Assembly: GCA_001896545.1 (NCBI GenBank)
Contig: MPOT01000057.1
Span: 1 to 64,000, forward strand
DNA length: 64,000 bases
Direction of reading: 5' to 3'
Source: Tepidanaerobacter sp. EBM-38
Lineage (GTDB): Bacteria; Bacillota; Thermosediminibacteria; Thermosediminibacterales; Tepidanaerobacteraceae
Position 1 is the first letter of the stretch. Each line of letters starts with the position of its first letter. The notes under the pieces were generated by a model. The model searched no databases, was not told where the DNA came from, and was given only the letters and a program-made list of their open reading frames with translations. The position numbers were made by a program, and so were the translations under genes. Shown piece after piece: positions 55,023 through 64,000 of the stretch.

Positions 55023-55180
55023 TAGGCAGGTCTCCTGGCTTGCAGTTCAGTGCTTATCCACGCCTTCCCAAAAGCTTATAACTTTCAGTGGCAATTGTGG
55101 GAAACTTACTGCTTACAGTGGCGGGTCCGCTGCAGGATTTTCACCTGATTCCCTATTCTCCCTAATGGGCACCTAAAAAG
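55023..55180 (-). promoter_or_regulatory. Cobalamin riboswitch controlling cobT
   Basis: On the minus strand the B12 box AGCCAGGAGACCTGCC matches consensus at its 3' end. The conserved GGGAATCAGGTGAAAA and CCCGCCACTGTAAGCAGT precede it. Adenosylcobalamin should favour termination at the adjacent attenuator. Confidence 0.97.
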
Positions 55181-55343
55181 TTTAATATTATATTTATAAT
55201 ATAGTATTCTCTAAAAATTTGATTTTTCCTTCTTTAAGTTTGTAAATTATTTTTACATTTAATGCTGAATGAATTTAAAAGCAGGATTTTCCTAACAAAT
55301 CCAGAAATAACTATTGTTAAAATAAAGCTTAAGGAGTCATAAA

Positions 55344-57689
55344 ATGTACCGACCCTTTCTGTTTTTTGTGATGTTTTTCATTCCCGGTATAGTACTAGGT
55401 AATTCTGTAAAGGCGGCTGGGATGTTTATTGTTATATCTATTATAAATTTTGCAGGGAGTATATTAATTAAAAATAAAAAAGCAAGAATGGCACTATTAG
55501 CCATGGCTATAGTATTTTTTGGAGCATTTTATTATAACTTCAGATTGGATAAAATGGTAGGAACAGTAGCTGATTTTGCAGAACAGCAGCAGACCTTGAT
55601 AGGTATGGTAATTAACGTTCCTACAGTGAAACAAGATAAAGTGGTATATGATGTAAAAGTTTTATATTTGTTAGATGATGAAAAGTATGAAGTTGTAACT
55701 GGGAAAGTAAGACTTTCTTCGCTCTTAGATGACGAAAGTATAGTATATCGATACGGCGATGTTATAAAGTTTTCTGGTAAGTTGAAACTTCCACAAGGCC
55801 GGCGAAATCCAAACGGCATTGATTATAAAGCATATCTTTTGCAAAAAGGCATCTCGGCCTCCATATTTTCCCGGGAAATAGCTAAAATTGGGAGATGTAG
55901 AACAAACCCCTTTATATCAACTGCTTTTCGCTTGAGAGAGAATTTAACGTCTTTTTATGAATCCTGCCTTCCTCCGAATTTGTCATCACTGATGGTTGGT
56001 ATTGCTCTTGGAATAAAGGACAACATCCCTGCCGAAACTATGAAAGCTGTAAAAAATGGCGGAGTGGCACATGTCTTGGCAGTGTCCGGCCTTCATACGG
56101 GAATCATATATGCAGCTCTTGAGATGGTTTTTTCCAGATTGGGTTTATCAAACATTCTTTCTTTTATCATAGGAAGTACTGCCATCATTTTTTATAGTTT
56201 TATGGCAGGGCTATCTCCGTCGGTCATAAGAGCGGCTATAATGATAATAGTATTTATGTTAGCCAAGGTCGTAGGGAGAAAAAACGACCCTATAAATACT
56301 CTTTGCCTTTCGGCAACGTTTTTATTATTTATGAACCCGCTAACTCTGTTCTCCATCAGTTTTCAGCTTTCTTATGCTGCAGTGCTTGGAATAATGCTTT
56401 TTTTCGATCCTTTAAAGTTAATTCTTGAAAAGCTTCCAGGGTATCTTAGGGACTCAATCACAGTCATGGTATCGGCTCAACTTACTGTATGGCCTTTTTT
56501 GGCTTATTATTTTAACAGCATATCACTAATCGGATTTATAACTAATATCTTGGTAATACCTTTAGTAAGTATAATATTAATCAGCGGACTTATTTCAGGT
56601 GTTATTGGGCTCTTATTTACCTTTATGGGATCACTTTTTATTACAGTCCCTGGCTTTTTATTAAAAATTGTAGAAAAAATTATCCTTGTAAGTTCGCAAC
56701 TGCCTTTTTCAACAATAATAGTTCCCGCAATACCTCCAATAAGTATAGTTCTGTATTTTATGTTTTTGGTTTTGATGTTTGATTTTGTACCGTCCTTTGG
56801 TAAAATTGAATCAAGACATAAAAGGCTTTGTGCAGTTATTCTAATGTTTCTTGCGCTTATACCTGTCATTATACCTCTAAAAGTTTTGGAGGTGACTTTT
56901 ATAGATGTGGGACAAGGGGATTCTATTCTCATTCAAACTAAAAGCAAAAAAGTTGTGTTAATCGATGGTGGTGGCACACCTGTATATTATAATGGCGATT
57001 TTGACACGGGTGAAGATATAATCATGCCCTTGCTTTATTCAAAAGGAATAAATAAAATTGACGTATTAGTTTTTACTCATTTTGATGATGACCATGCAAA
57101 AGGTCTTTTATCCATATTAAATTCTATGAAAGTTAAAAGTATTGTATATGGTGTGCCTGAAGATTGTGCTATTTTCAAAGAAATGCTTAGAATTGCACAG
57201 CAAAAGCAAATTAAAACCGTACAGGTTGGTAGAGGAGATCAGTTTATTATTGATGATGCTATTTTTGATGTGCTAAATCCTGTAAAAAATGAAAAAACGA
57301 ATTACTCGAGCAATAATGGTTCGGTTGTGCTTAAGATGAATTATAAAGGTATAAGCTTTTTATTCACAGGTGATTTAGAATACGAAGGAGAGCAAAGCCT
57401 GATAAGTTCTGAGATAGATATAAGCTCAGATGTACTAAAAATTGGCCACCATGGGAGTCAATCATCCACATCTGAAGAATTCTTATTAAAAGCTAAACCT
57501 TCATATGGCATAATTTCCGTGGGCAAAGATAACAATTTTGGCCATCCGTCACCACAAGTAATAGAACTACTGAAAAACCTTGGTGTAACAGTGCTTAGAA
57601 CGGATTTTAGCGGTGCAGTCAGCTTTAAAATTTCCAACAGCAGTGTTAAAATATATACAACAATTCCTGAGGAGTTAAAAGAGCCATGA
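55344..57689 (+). CDS. comEC: ComEC/Rec2 competence DNA-uptake channel
   Basis: 781 aa. N-terminal membrane segments and OB-like region, Competence domain (VLAVSGLHTGIIYAAL near 245-260), then a C-terminal metallo-beta-lactamase-like domain (DVGQGDSILIQ, FTHFDDDHAKG, KIGHHGSQSST). It carries single-stranded DNA across the membrane. ATG with AAGGAG upstream. Overlaps holA by ATGA. No comEA next to it. Confidence 0.95.
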   Translation: MYRPFLFFVMFFIPGIVLGNSVKAAGMFIVISIINFAGSILIKNKKARMALLAMAIVFFGAFYYNFRLDKMVGTVADFAEQQQTLIGMVINVPTVKQDKVVYDVKVLYLLDDEKYEVVTGKVRLSSLLDDESIVYRYGDVIKFSGKLKLPQGRRNPNGIDYKAYLLQKGISASIFSREIAKIGRCRTNPFISTAFRLRENLTSFYESCLPPNLSSLMVGIALGIKDNIPAETMKAVKNGGVAHVLAVSGLHTGIIYAALEMVFSRLGLSNILSFIIGSTAIIFYSFMAGLSPSVIRAAIMIIVFMLAKVVGRKNDPINTLCLSATFLLFMNPLTLFSISFQLSYAAVLGIMLFFDPLKLILEKLPGYLRDSITVMVSAQLTVWPFLAYYFNSISLIGFITNILVIPLVSIILISGLISGVIGLLFTFMGSLFITVPGFLLKIVEKIILVSSQLPFSTIIVPAIPPISIVLYFMFLVLMFDFVPSFGKIESRHKRLCAVILMFLALIPVIIPLKVLEVTFIDVGQGDSILIQTKSKKVVLIDGGGTPVYYNGDFDTGEDIIMPLLYSKGINKIDVLVFTHFDDDHAKGLLSILNSMKVKSIVYGVPEDCAIFKEMLRIAQQKQIKTVQVGRGDQFIIDDAIFDVLNPVKNEKTNYSSNNGSVVLKMNYKGISFLFTGDLEYEGEQSLISSEIDISSDVLKIGHHGSQSSTSEEFLLKAKPSYGIISVGKDNNFGHPSPQVIELLKNLGVTVLRTDFSGAVSFKISNSSVKIYTTIPEELKEP

Positions 57690-58630
57690 AAAACTTAATT
57701 CTTTTTTTTGGAGAAGAAAAACTTTTAATAAAAGAAGAAGTTGCAAAGATAAAACAAAAAATTGTTCCTAAAAACTTAGAAGCTATCAACTTTATTCCCC
57801 TTGACGGTAAAACGGTAATTGAAGAAGATATATTAAAAGCATGCAACATAGTGCCGATGATGTCAGCAAAAAAGCTGGTAGTTGTCTATGATGCCAGGTT
57901 CTTTGAAAGTGGAAAAACTAACCAAGAAGATTATTTTTTAAATGAATTAGAGATTATACCCGACCATACTTATCTTATTTTTACCGCCACAAAAGCAGAT
58001 AAGCGAAAGAAAATATTTAAGATGATTAAATCCAAAGGGATAGTCCGAGAATTTAATACACTTTCACTAAAAGACAAGGCTCTTTGGGTGCAGCAAAGGA
58101 TAAAACTATATGGCAAGAGTATGGATTTAAAAACGGCCTATTTTATAGCTGAATATACCGAAGATTTATATCAAACTGACAGTGAGCTCAGAAAGATAGC
58201 TGCTTTTTTGGCTGAGAAACAGACTGTTGAGCAAAATGATTTATCTGATATCTTTTATAAATCCTTGGAGGGTAATATATTTGAAATGATGGACTGTATA
58301 GGCTTAAAAAAGTCTACAGAAGCTGTTGAGATAATAAATCGTTTATTGGAACAAGGAGAAAAAGGCATAGTTATACTGTATATGATATCGAAACATGTGA
58401 TGAATTTAATAACAGTAAAATCTATGCAGGGCTTAAGTTTTCAGGAAATAACAGAAAAGTCGGGATTACATCCTTTTGTGATTAGAAAGGCTATAAAACA
58501 GTCTGAGAATTTTACGTTAGAAGAACTAAAAAAATCTTTAAAATTATGTCAAGACCTTGATATGGATATTAAAAAGGGAAGAATTAAGGAAAGAATAGGC
58601 CTTGAACTGTTGGTGACTAGTATCTCCTAA
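57686..58630 (+). CDS. holA: DNA polymerase III delta subunit
   Basis: 314 aa, normal. LILFFGEEKLLIKEEVAKIK at the N-terminus and a DNA polymerase III delta layout (AAA-like region then collar domain). It opens the clamp in the clamp-loader complex. ATGA overlap with comEC is a conserved Firmicute arrangement. Confidence 0.93.
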   Translation: MKNLILFFGEEKLLIKEEVAKIKQKIVPKNLEAINFIPLDGKTVIEEDILKACNIVPMMSAKKLVVVYDARFFESGKTNQEDYFLNELEIIPDHTYLIFTATKADKRKKIFKMIKSKGIVREFNTLSLKDKALWVQQRIKLYGKSMDLKTAYFIAEYTEDLYQTDSELRKIAAFLAEKQTVEQNDLSDIFYKSLEGNIFEMMDCIGLKKSTEAVEIINRLLEQGEKGIVILYMISKHVMNLITVKSMQGLSFQEITEKSGLHPFVIRKAIKQSENFTLEELKKSLKLCQDLDMDIKKGRIKERIGLELLVTSIS

Positions 58631-58731
58631 TAAAAAAAGCACGTCCTTAAAATAACGAATATTCAGTAAATATTAATCCTAAAAACAAAATATCTATATA
58701 TCATATTAATCGTACATAGGTACAAAAAAAG

Positions 58732-58756
58732 AAAATGCGTAAGCTCTGCTTACGCT
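58732..58756 (-). terminator. Terminator of rpsT
   Basis: GCGTAAGC/GCTTACGC with an AGA loop, then ATTTTCTTTTTTT on the minus strand. Confidence 0.85.
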
Positions 58757-58758
58757 GA

Positions 58759-59031
58759 TTAACTTGCTTTATTGACTTCTAAAAGTTTCTTATAAAGATT
58801 TGATTTCTTACGAGCTGCGGCATTTTTATGAATAACTCCTTTGGAAACAGCCTTATCGATTATCTTTACGGCTTCTTTGAAACTAGTCTGAATGCTATCA
58901 GAATCAGCTGTATCGATAGCTTCCAAAAACTTTTTAATGGAATATCTTATTTGTGACTTTACTTTGTTATTCTGAAGCGTACGCTTATTTGCCTGGCGTA
59001 CGCGCTTTTTTGCCGATGCAATATTTGCCAA
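58759..59031 (-). CDS. rpsT: 30S ribosomal protein S20
   Basis: 90 aa, normal. ANIASAKKRVRQANKRTLQN and the Lys/Ala-rich C-terminus (GVIHKNAAARKKSNLYKKL) are diagnostic. A primary rRNA-binding protein. TTG start with GGGGGTG upstream; TTG starts are known for S20 genes. Convergent with holA; standard location next to gpr. Confidence 0.97.
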   Translation of the reverse strand: MANIASAKKRVRQANKRTLQNNKVKSQIRYSIKKFLEAIDTADSDSIQTSFKEAVKIIDKAVSKGVIHKNAAARKKSNLYKKLLEVNKAS

Positions 59032-59196
59032 AATTTATTCACCCCCTTAAAACACTAGGGATATTTTATCACTTCATTGGATAAAATGCAAGAGAAGGCA
59101 CAATATAAAATGCTGATATAAAAAACTCTTTTATAGTATATTATAAAAAATTAACGGTTACTATATTAATGAAAAATAAATGGAGGTGTTAATTTT

Positions 59197-59523
59197 ATGA
59201 TAGGAATGATAATTAGATTTATTGTATCTGCCTTAGTGCTTATGTTGATTAGCTTTATACTTCCGGGTTTTAAGATAGCAGGCTTTACAGGAGCTCTGAT
59301 TGCTGCAATAGTGATTGCTATTTTAGGTTTTATAGTGGAAAGCCTTCTCGGAGATAAGGTTTCGCCGCAAAGCAGGGGTATAGTAGGCTTCATCACTGCT
59401 GCAGTAGTTATATATTTCGCACAGTTTCTAGTTCCTGCTATGAGCGTAACTTGGTGGGGGGCGCTATTAGCATCATTGGTTATAGGTGTGGTCGACGCCT
59501 TTGTTCCAACTGAACTTAGATAA
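59197..59523 (+). CDS. Phage-holin-4-family-like small membrane protein
   Basis: 108 aa with about four membrane segments and little else. The pattern ILPGFKIAGFTGALIAAIVIA...LGFIVESLLG is that of the PF04020 (Phage_holin_4_2/YvlD) family. Function unknown; not evidence for a prophage. ATG with GGAGG upstream. Its stop overlaps the gpr ribosome site, so the two are co-transcribed. Confidence 0.8.
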   Translation: MIGMIIRFIVSALVLMLISFILPGFKIAGFTGALIAAIVIAILGFIVESLLGDKVSPQSRGIVGFITAAVVIYFAQFLVPAMSVTWWGALLASLVIGVVDAFVPTELR

Positions 59524-59538
59524 GGAGGTGATCAGGTC

Positions 59539-60513
59539 ATAAGTATCAACATACGGACTGATCTTGCATTAGAGGCACGAGAGCTTGTAGGAGAAGAGCA
59601 ACTCCCCGGAGTTACGGTGGATACCGAAAAATCTGAACAAATGACTATAAGCAGGGTCAGAATCGAGGATGAAGAAGGTTCAGAGAAAATGGGCAAGCCC
59701 ATCGGATATTATGTAACTTTAGAAGTACCCAGACTAAAAGAAAAAGATTCGGCTCTTACGGAAGAAGTCAGTAAAAATTTAGCCGATGAGCTTAAGAGGA
59801 TGGTTGAAATCCCTATAGAAGCAACAGTGCTTGTCATAGGTCTGGGCAATTGGAATGTTACGCCTGACTCCCTCGGCCCGAAGGTCATAGAAAAACTTAT
59901 AATTACAAGACATTTGATTGAATATATGCCTGAAAAATTTAATACAAAAGATGGTATACGACCCGTATGTGCACTTGCTCCGGGAGTTTTAGGCATAACA
60001 GGCATTGAAACCGGAGATATAATCAGCGGCTTAGTGGAAAAAGTAAAGCCTGATATGATTATTGCTATAGACGCTTTAGCTTCAAGAAGTATGGAACGCA
60101 TAAGTACAACAATACAAATTACAGATACCGGTGTTTATCCAGGATCCGGCGTGGGCAACAAACGCATGGGTATAACGCAGGAAAATATGGGAGTACCAGT
60201 TATTGCCATAGGTATACCTACTGTAGTAGATGCTGCAACAATGGCCAATGATACTCTGGATATGCTCATCGGCCAGTTTACAAGACAGGCAAAACCAGGA
60301 AGCGATTTTTATAAGCTCTTGGAAAACCTTGATAAGGAGGAAAAATATAAGCTTATTCAGGAAGTTATGTCACCTTTTGTAGGGCAGTTAGTAGTGACGC
60401 CAAAGGAAATTGACTCCTTAATTGATAATACTGCTAAAACTCTGGCAGGAGGCTTGAATCTGGCCTTACATCCTGGGATACAATATGATGAAGTCAGTAC
60501 TTTTCTTCAATAA
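59539..60513 (+). CDS. gpr: Germination protease GPR, apparent ATA start
   Basis: About 324 aa. IGLGNWNVTPDSLGP, APGVLGITGIETGDII, IDALASRSMERISTT and GVGNKRMG identify the SASP-cleaving protease. The conserved NIRTDLALEAREL propeptide region lies upstream of the first GTG (59617). Only ATA 59539 fits: it is 10 nt after AGGAGG inside a 12-nt perfect anti-SD match (59522-59533). Terminator at 60512-60543. Confidence 0.9.
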   Translation: MSINIRTDLALEARELVGEEQLPGVTVDTEKSEQMTISRVRIEDEEGSEKMGKPIGYYVTLEVPRLKEKDSALTEEVSKNLADELKRMVEIPIEATVLVIGLGNWNVTPDSLGPKVIEKLIITRHLIEYMPEKFNTKDGIRPVCALAPGVLGITGIETGDIISGLVEKVKPDMIIAIDALASRSMERISTTIQITDTGVYPGSGVGNKRMGITQENMGVPVIAIGIPTVVDAATMANDTLDMLIGQFTRQAKPGSDFYKLLENLDKEEKYKLIQEVMSPFVGQLVVTPKEIDSLIDNTAKTLAGGLNLALHPGIQYDEVSTFLQ

Positions 60514-60543
60514 TGAGGCTAATTTTTGCCTCATTTTTTTATT
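60512..60543 (+). terminator. Terminator after gpr
   Basis: AATGAGGC/GCCTCATT stem, then TTTTTTATTTTT. Confidence 0.85.
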
Positions 60544-60580
60544 TTTAATTGAATATGCTTATGGAGAGGATGTGATAGAT

Positions 60581-61762
60581 TTGATAAGAATTAAAGTAAT
60601 AAAAGTAAAACCTAAGATAAAGATTTTTATATTATTTACTCTTATCTGTTTATTACTTTTGAACATTGCGGCAACTTCCGTAAAAAATCACGCAAACTAT
60701 GGTAGTACCTCCGTTGTAAGCGGGAGCGATGTGCAAGTAAAAAAACAGAAAAATTTTTTATACAATGTGGATAGTAATGTGTTTAAAAGGATACTGCATA
60801 TAAGTCTACCGATATTGGATTATATAAACGAAGTTGAAAGGCCTTCAATAGATTTAAAAAAATCGACAGGCTTTATTTCGCGCACGCTGACAAATATCGA
60901 TATTTTAAATCCCGAAACCTATTTTTTCATGCATCTTCCTGTTTTCAGTTTGATAAATACTGAGATGGCAATGACACCGGGAGTGGAGTTACCAATGCAA
61001 GATTCTGACATTATTATTGAGAATGAACATGAGCCTTCGGAAGAACTGCCACAACCACAAATTAATGAGGCAGAAGAGAATGAAGTTGAAAAGCTAGAAC
61101 CTATTTCGGGGCAGCCGCTTGTACTTATTTATCATACCCATACCACTGAAGCTTATATGCCATCGGAAAAATTTAATTACAAGCCCCGTGATAAGACTTA
61201 TCATACAGAAGACTTAAATTACACTGTTGTAAAAGTAGGAGAAGTCATGGCAAGCCAATTAAACCGCCTAAAAATACCTACGATGCACAATAAAACGGTT
61301 CATGATATTCCAACTTATATGACATCATATGCGAACTCACTAAAGACCGTTGAACAAATCCTAAAGCAGAATCCGTCTATAAAAATAATTATAGACCTTC
61401 ATAGAGATGCCCCTGTAGCCGATCCACAAAAGTCTAGAGAGATAACTACAGTTAAAATCGATGGCACTACTTATTCTCGATTAATGCTGGTTATAGGAAC
61501 CGACAAAAATTTTCCTCATCCTAACTGGAAGGAAAATTATCAGTTTGCCAACTTGCTAAATGATAAATTAGAACAACTTTATCCGGGAATATCTCGCGGT
61601 ATCAATTTAAGAAGTGAGCGGTTTAATCAACATTTATCCAAAAAAGCTATTTTATTAGAAATCGGAAGTCATGGCAATACATTAGAAGAATCAATAAAGT
61701 CAGCGGAAATATTTGCCAAAGTACTTGCTGATATAATAAACGAATTGTCAATTGTTGAATGA
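60581..61762 (+). CDS. spoIIP: Stage II sporulation protein P
   Basis: 393 aa. One N-terminal transmembrane segment (about 14-33), then the amidase/endopeptidase domain with LVLIYHTHTTEAYMPSE (zinc His/Glu), IIIDLHRDA and LLEIGSHGNTLEE. With SpoIID/SpoIIM it thins septal peptidoglycan during engulfment. TTG 60581 with GAGAGG about 10 nt upstream; the GTG at 60572 abuts that site, and longer frames run through the gpr terminator. Confidence 0.93.
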   Translation: MIRIKVIKVKPKIKIFILFTLICLLLLNIAATSVKNHANYGSTSVVSGSDVQVKKQKNFLYNVDSNVFKRILHISLPILDYINEVERPSIDLKKSTGFISRTLTNIDILNPETYFFMHLPVFSLINTEMAMTPGVELPMQDSDIIIENEHEPSEELPQPQINEAEENEVEKLEPISGQPLVLIYHTHTTEAYMPSEKFNYKPRDKTYHTEDLNYTVVKVGEVMASQLNRLKIPTMHNKTVHDIPTYMTSYANSLKTVEQILKQNPSIKIIIDLHRDAPVADPQKSREITTVKIDGTTYSRLMLVIGTDKNFPHPNWKENYQFANLLNDKLEQLYPGISRGINLRSERFNQHLSKKAILLEIGSHGNTLEESIKSAEIFAKVLADIINELSIVE

Positions 61763-61824
61763 AAACATGATAAATAGCTAAAAATAAGTCTGACCAATTC
61801 ATAAAATCAAATAAAGGAAATACA

Positions 61825-62172
61825 ATGATGATTTATAAAGACTTTGTGACGCTTTTTATTATATTTACAATTATTCTTTCTCTTGGCATCCGCATTGCAG
61901 AGGAAGGCTTGAATGCTACGATGGGTCTTGACATAAGACCAAAAAGTTTTAACCTTATCATTTTCAATAATAGAGCATATGATTTGACTATCTTAGGAAA
62001 AACTTTTAAACTTCAAAAGTACTATAAAGTAGGTGAAATATTTATCGGTAAAGGCCGTTTGAGCTTAAAAATTAATGAAAAAGAGTTCACCCTCTATTCC
62101 TTAATTCCTGCAAGAACAATATTAAAAGACCGCCAAAATGTTGATAAAAAACCTGCAAATAGGTATAATTAA
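61825..62172 (+). CDS. yqxA: YqxA-like DUF3679 membrane protein
   Basis: 115 aa with one N-terminal membrane segment (about 8-24) and IRIAEEGLNATMGLD after it, similar to B. subtilis YqxA. The position between spoIIP and lepA is conserved (gpr-spoIIP-yqxA-lepA). Function unknown. Two adjacent ATG codons; the first is used here, with AAAGGAAA upstream. Confidence 0.65.
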   Translation: MMIYKDFVTLFIIFTIILSLGIRIAEEGLNATMGLDIRPKSFNLIIFNNRAYDLTILGKTFKLQKYYKVGEIFIGKGRLSLKINEKEFTLYSLIPARTILKDRQNVDKKPANRYN

Positions 62173-62207
62173 ATTTGAGTTAAGGTATAAAGAAGAGGAG
62201 GAACATA

Positions 62208-64000
62208 ATGTCTATACCCCGGGAGAGAATCAGGAATTTTTGCATTATTGCCCACATAGACCATGGCAAATCCACCTTGGCCGACAGACTTTTGGAATAT
62301 ACAAATACTATTTCTGAACGTAAGATGCAGGATCAAGTTTTGGATAAAATGGATTTGGAGAAGGAAAGAGGTATTACAATCAAAGCCAAGGCAGTAAGGA
62401 TGATATATAAAGCAGACGATGGGAAAGAATACCTTTTAAATCTTATTGATACACCGGGTCATGTAGATTTCAACTATGAAGTATCAAGAAGTCTTGCAGC
62501 ATGCGAAGGTGCTTTGCTTATTGTAGATGCCAGTCAGGGTATCGAAGCTCAGACTTTAGCAAATACGTATCTTGCTTTAGAGCATAACTTAGAGATAATA
62601 CCCATAATAAATAAAATAGATCTTCCAAGTGCGGAACCTGATGAGGCCAAACGAGAAGTTGAAGAAATTATCGGCCTTGATGCTGAAAAGGCAATTATGA
62701 CTTCTGCCAAGACAGGTCAAGGCATAAAAGAAGTGTTAGAGGCTATTGTACAGCGCGTTCCTGCGCCTGAAGGCTTTAATGAATTACCTCTGCGTGCTCT
62801 CATATTTGATTCACTCTATGATCCATATAAAGGTGCGGTCGCTTTTGTCCGAGTAATAGATGGTCATATACGGCCAAGACAAATGATTAAAATGATGTCG
62901 ACTGATAAGATTTTTGAAGTAGCCGAAATAGGAGTATTCAATCCCGATATGCAGCCGGTACAATATCTGCAGGCAGGTGAAGTGGGATACGTAGCTGCCA
63001 GTATAAAAAATGTAATTGATACAAGGGTTGGTGATACCATAACCGATGCCGAAAATCCGGCAAAGGAGCCCTTGCCTGGTTATAAAAAGGCTGTACCGAT
63101 GGTTTTTTGCGGCATGTATCCTGCTGAAGGCGAAGAATATGAGAGCTTAAAAGAAGCCTTGGGCAAATTACAGCTCAGTGACGCATCACTGTTCTTTGAA
63201 CCTGAAACTTCTGCCGCACTCGGATTTGGATTTCGATGCGGCTTTTTAGGCTTATTGCATATGGATGTTGTACAAGAACGCTTAGAAAGGGAGTACAATC
63301 TTAATATTATAACAACAGCTCCCAGTGTTATCTTTAAAGTAAAAAAGACTGATGGCAGTAAAATTGAAGTGGACAATCCTACTAATTTTCCAGATCCCGC
63401 CGAGATAGAATATATAGAAGAGCCGTATGTGGAGGCATCTATAATGTTGCCTACAGAATATATGGGGGCAGTTATGGATTTATGCCAGGAAAAGCGTGGC
63501 ACTATGAAAGATATGGAATATATTAATGAGAAGAGGGTAATTTTGAGGTATGATATGCCTCTTTCGGAAATAATATACGATCTCTTTGATCAACTCAAAT
63601 CTAGGACACGAGGCTATGCCTCGCTTGACTATGAGCTTACAGGATATAAAAAATCCGATATGGTAAAACTGGATATCTTATTAAATGGAGAAATTGTCGA
63701 TGCACTTTCATTTATTGTGCACAGGGATAAAGCATACGGTCGTGCCCGTCAGATAACAGAAAAATTGAAAGAGGTTATACCAAGGCATTTATTTGAAGTT
63801 CCAATTCAGGCAGCTATCGGAGGGAAAATCATAGCTCGTGAAACAGTAAAGGCTTTAAGAAAAAATGTTCTTGCTAAATGTTATGGCGGAGATATATCGC
63901 GTAAGAAAAAACTTCTTGAGAAACAAAAAGAAGGTAAGAAACGAATGCGTAAGATAGGTAATGTAGAATTACCTCAAGAAGCCTTTATGGCTGTATTGAA
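62208..64000 (+). CDS. lepA: Elongation factor 4 (LepA), cut by the window end
   Basis: 597 codons visible, open at the window end; the family is about 600 aa, so almost all is present. G1 [10 protein letters not shown]2/G3 with [10 protein letters not shown] and [22 protein letters not shown], and the LepA-specific C-terminal domain ([21 protein letters not shown]). A translational GTPase promoting back-translocation or ribosome rescue. ATG with GAGGAGG upstream. Confidence 0.98.
   Translation, partial: MSIPRERIRNFCIIAHIDHGKSTLADRLLEYTNTISERKMQDQVLDKMDLEKERGITIKAKAVRMIYKADDGKEYLLNLIDTPGHVDFNYEVSRSLAACEGALLIVDASQGIEAQTLANTYLALEHNLEIIPIINKIDLPSAEPDEAKREVEEIIGLDAEKAIMTSAKTGQGIKEVLEAIVQRVPAPEGFNELPLRALIFDSLYDPYKGAVAFVRVIDGHIRPRQMIKMMSTDKIFEVAEIGVFNPDMQPVQYLQAGEVGYVAASIKNVIDTRVGDTITDAENPAKEPLPGYKKAVPMVFCGMYPAEGEEYESLKEALGKLQLSDASLFFEPETSAALGFGFRCGFLGLLHMDVVQERLEREYNLNIITTAPSVIFKVKKTDGSKIEVDNPTNFPDPAEIEYIEEPYVEASIMLPTEYMGAVMDLCQEKRGTMKDMEYINEKRVILRYDMPLSEIIYDLFDQLKSRTRGYASLDYELTGYKKSDMVKLDILLNGEIVDALSFIVHRDKAYGRARQITEKLKEVIPRHLFEVPIQAAIGGKIIARETVKALRKNVLAKCYGGDISRKKKLLEKQKEGKKRMRKIGNVELPQEAFMAVL

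Noticed and set aside
59197-59523. Prophage signal from the holin-like gene
   Set aside because: PF04020 proteins are common non-phage membrane proteins, and no other phage gene is present.

Overview
The window comes from a low-GC, endospore-forming Firmicute, most likely an anaerobic or thermophilic Clostridia-type bacterium. Spore genes are scattered through it: alpha/beta SASP, cwlD, sspI, gpr, spoIIP and yqxA. It has strong Shine-Dalgarno sites, many TTG and GTG starts, rubrerythrin, and cobalamin riboswitches. A Tepidanaerobacter-like relative is my guess from overall style only; no 16S gene is present.

Layout. 0.2-5 kb: a small transaldolase/FSA gene, then an operon of glucitol-type PTS IIA, a COG4091 (SAF-domain) oxidoreductase, a zinc-ribbon protein and PTS enzyme I. 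5-9 kb, minus strand: a GldA/GldF/GldG-like ABC system and an AEC transporter. 9-12 kb: SASP, an NhaC antiporter and a DedA protein. 12-20 kb: a B12-riboswitch operon (btuF, btuC, cobU, pduX-like kinase, cobD, cbiB, cobS, cobC) for corrinoid uptake and nucleotide-loop assembly. Its missing partner cobT lies at 54 kb under a second B12 riboswitch. 20-27 kb: Nfu-type protein, thiamine pyrophosphokinase, an acyltransferase, an unknown protein, a SigV/RsiV-like ECF pair with its own ECF-type promoter, an AIM24-family protein, hisD and cwlD. 27-40 kb is rich in RNA metabolism: rnr, two tRNA genes, smpB, rlmL, a long beta-CASP nuclease and rtcB. It is interrupted at 30-33 kb by a decayed accessory stretch (frameshifted SLH-protein remnant, broken cyclotransferase-like gene, YdjM-like protein). 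41-52 kb: an aminotransferase and the purine operon purS-Q-L-F-M-N-H-D. 52-55 kb: rubrerythrin, dapB, a zinc-ribbon protein, cobT. 55-64 kb: comEC, holA, rpsT, a holin-like membrane protein, gpr, spoIIP, yqxA and lepA (cut by the window end). The 55-64 kb order is the classic Firmicute comEC-holA-rpsT-gpr-spoIIP-lepA neighbourhood.

Points most worth a second look: (1) purQ has Gly where the glutaminase nucleophile Cys should be; (2) purM and gpr both appear to start at ATA, because the conserved N-termini lie upstream of every ATG/GTG/TTG; (3) the beta-CASP nuclease carries a duplicated C-terminal module of about 100 residues; (4) the B12 uptake genes lack an ATPase gene; (5) an unclassified protein with spaced His/Cys suggests a possible caspase-like fold; (6) an ECF sigma/anti-sigma pair sits behind a plausible autoregulatory promoter. 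I saw no CRISPR array, intact prophage or intact insertion sequence.
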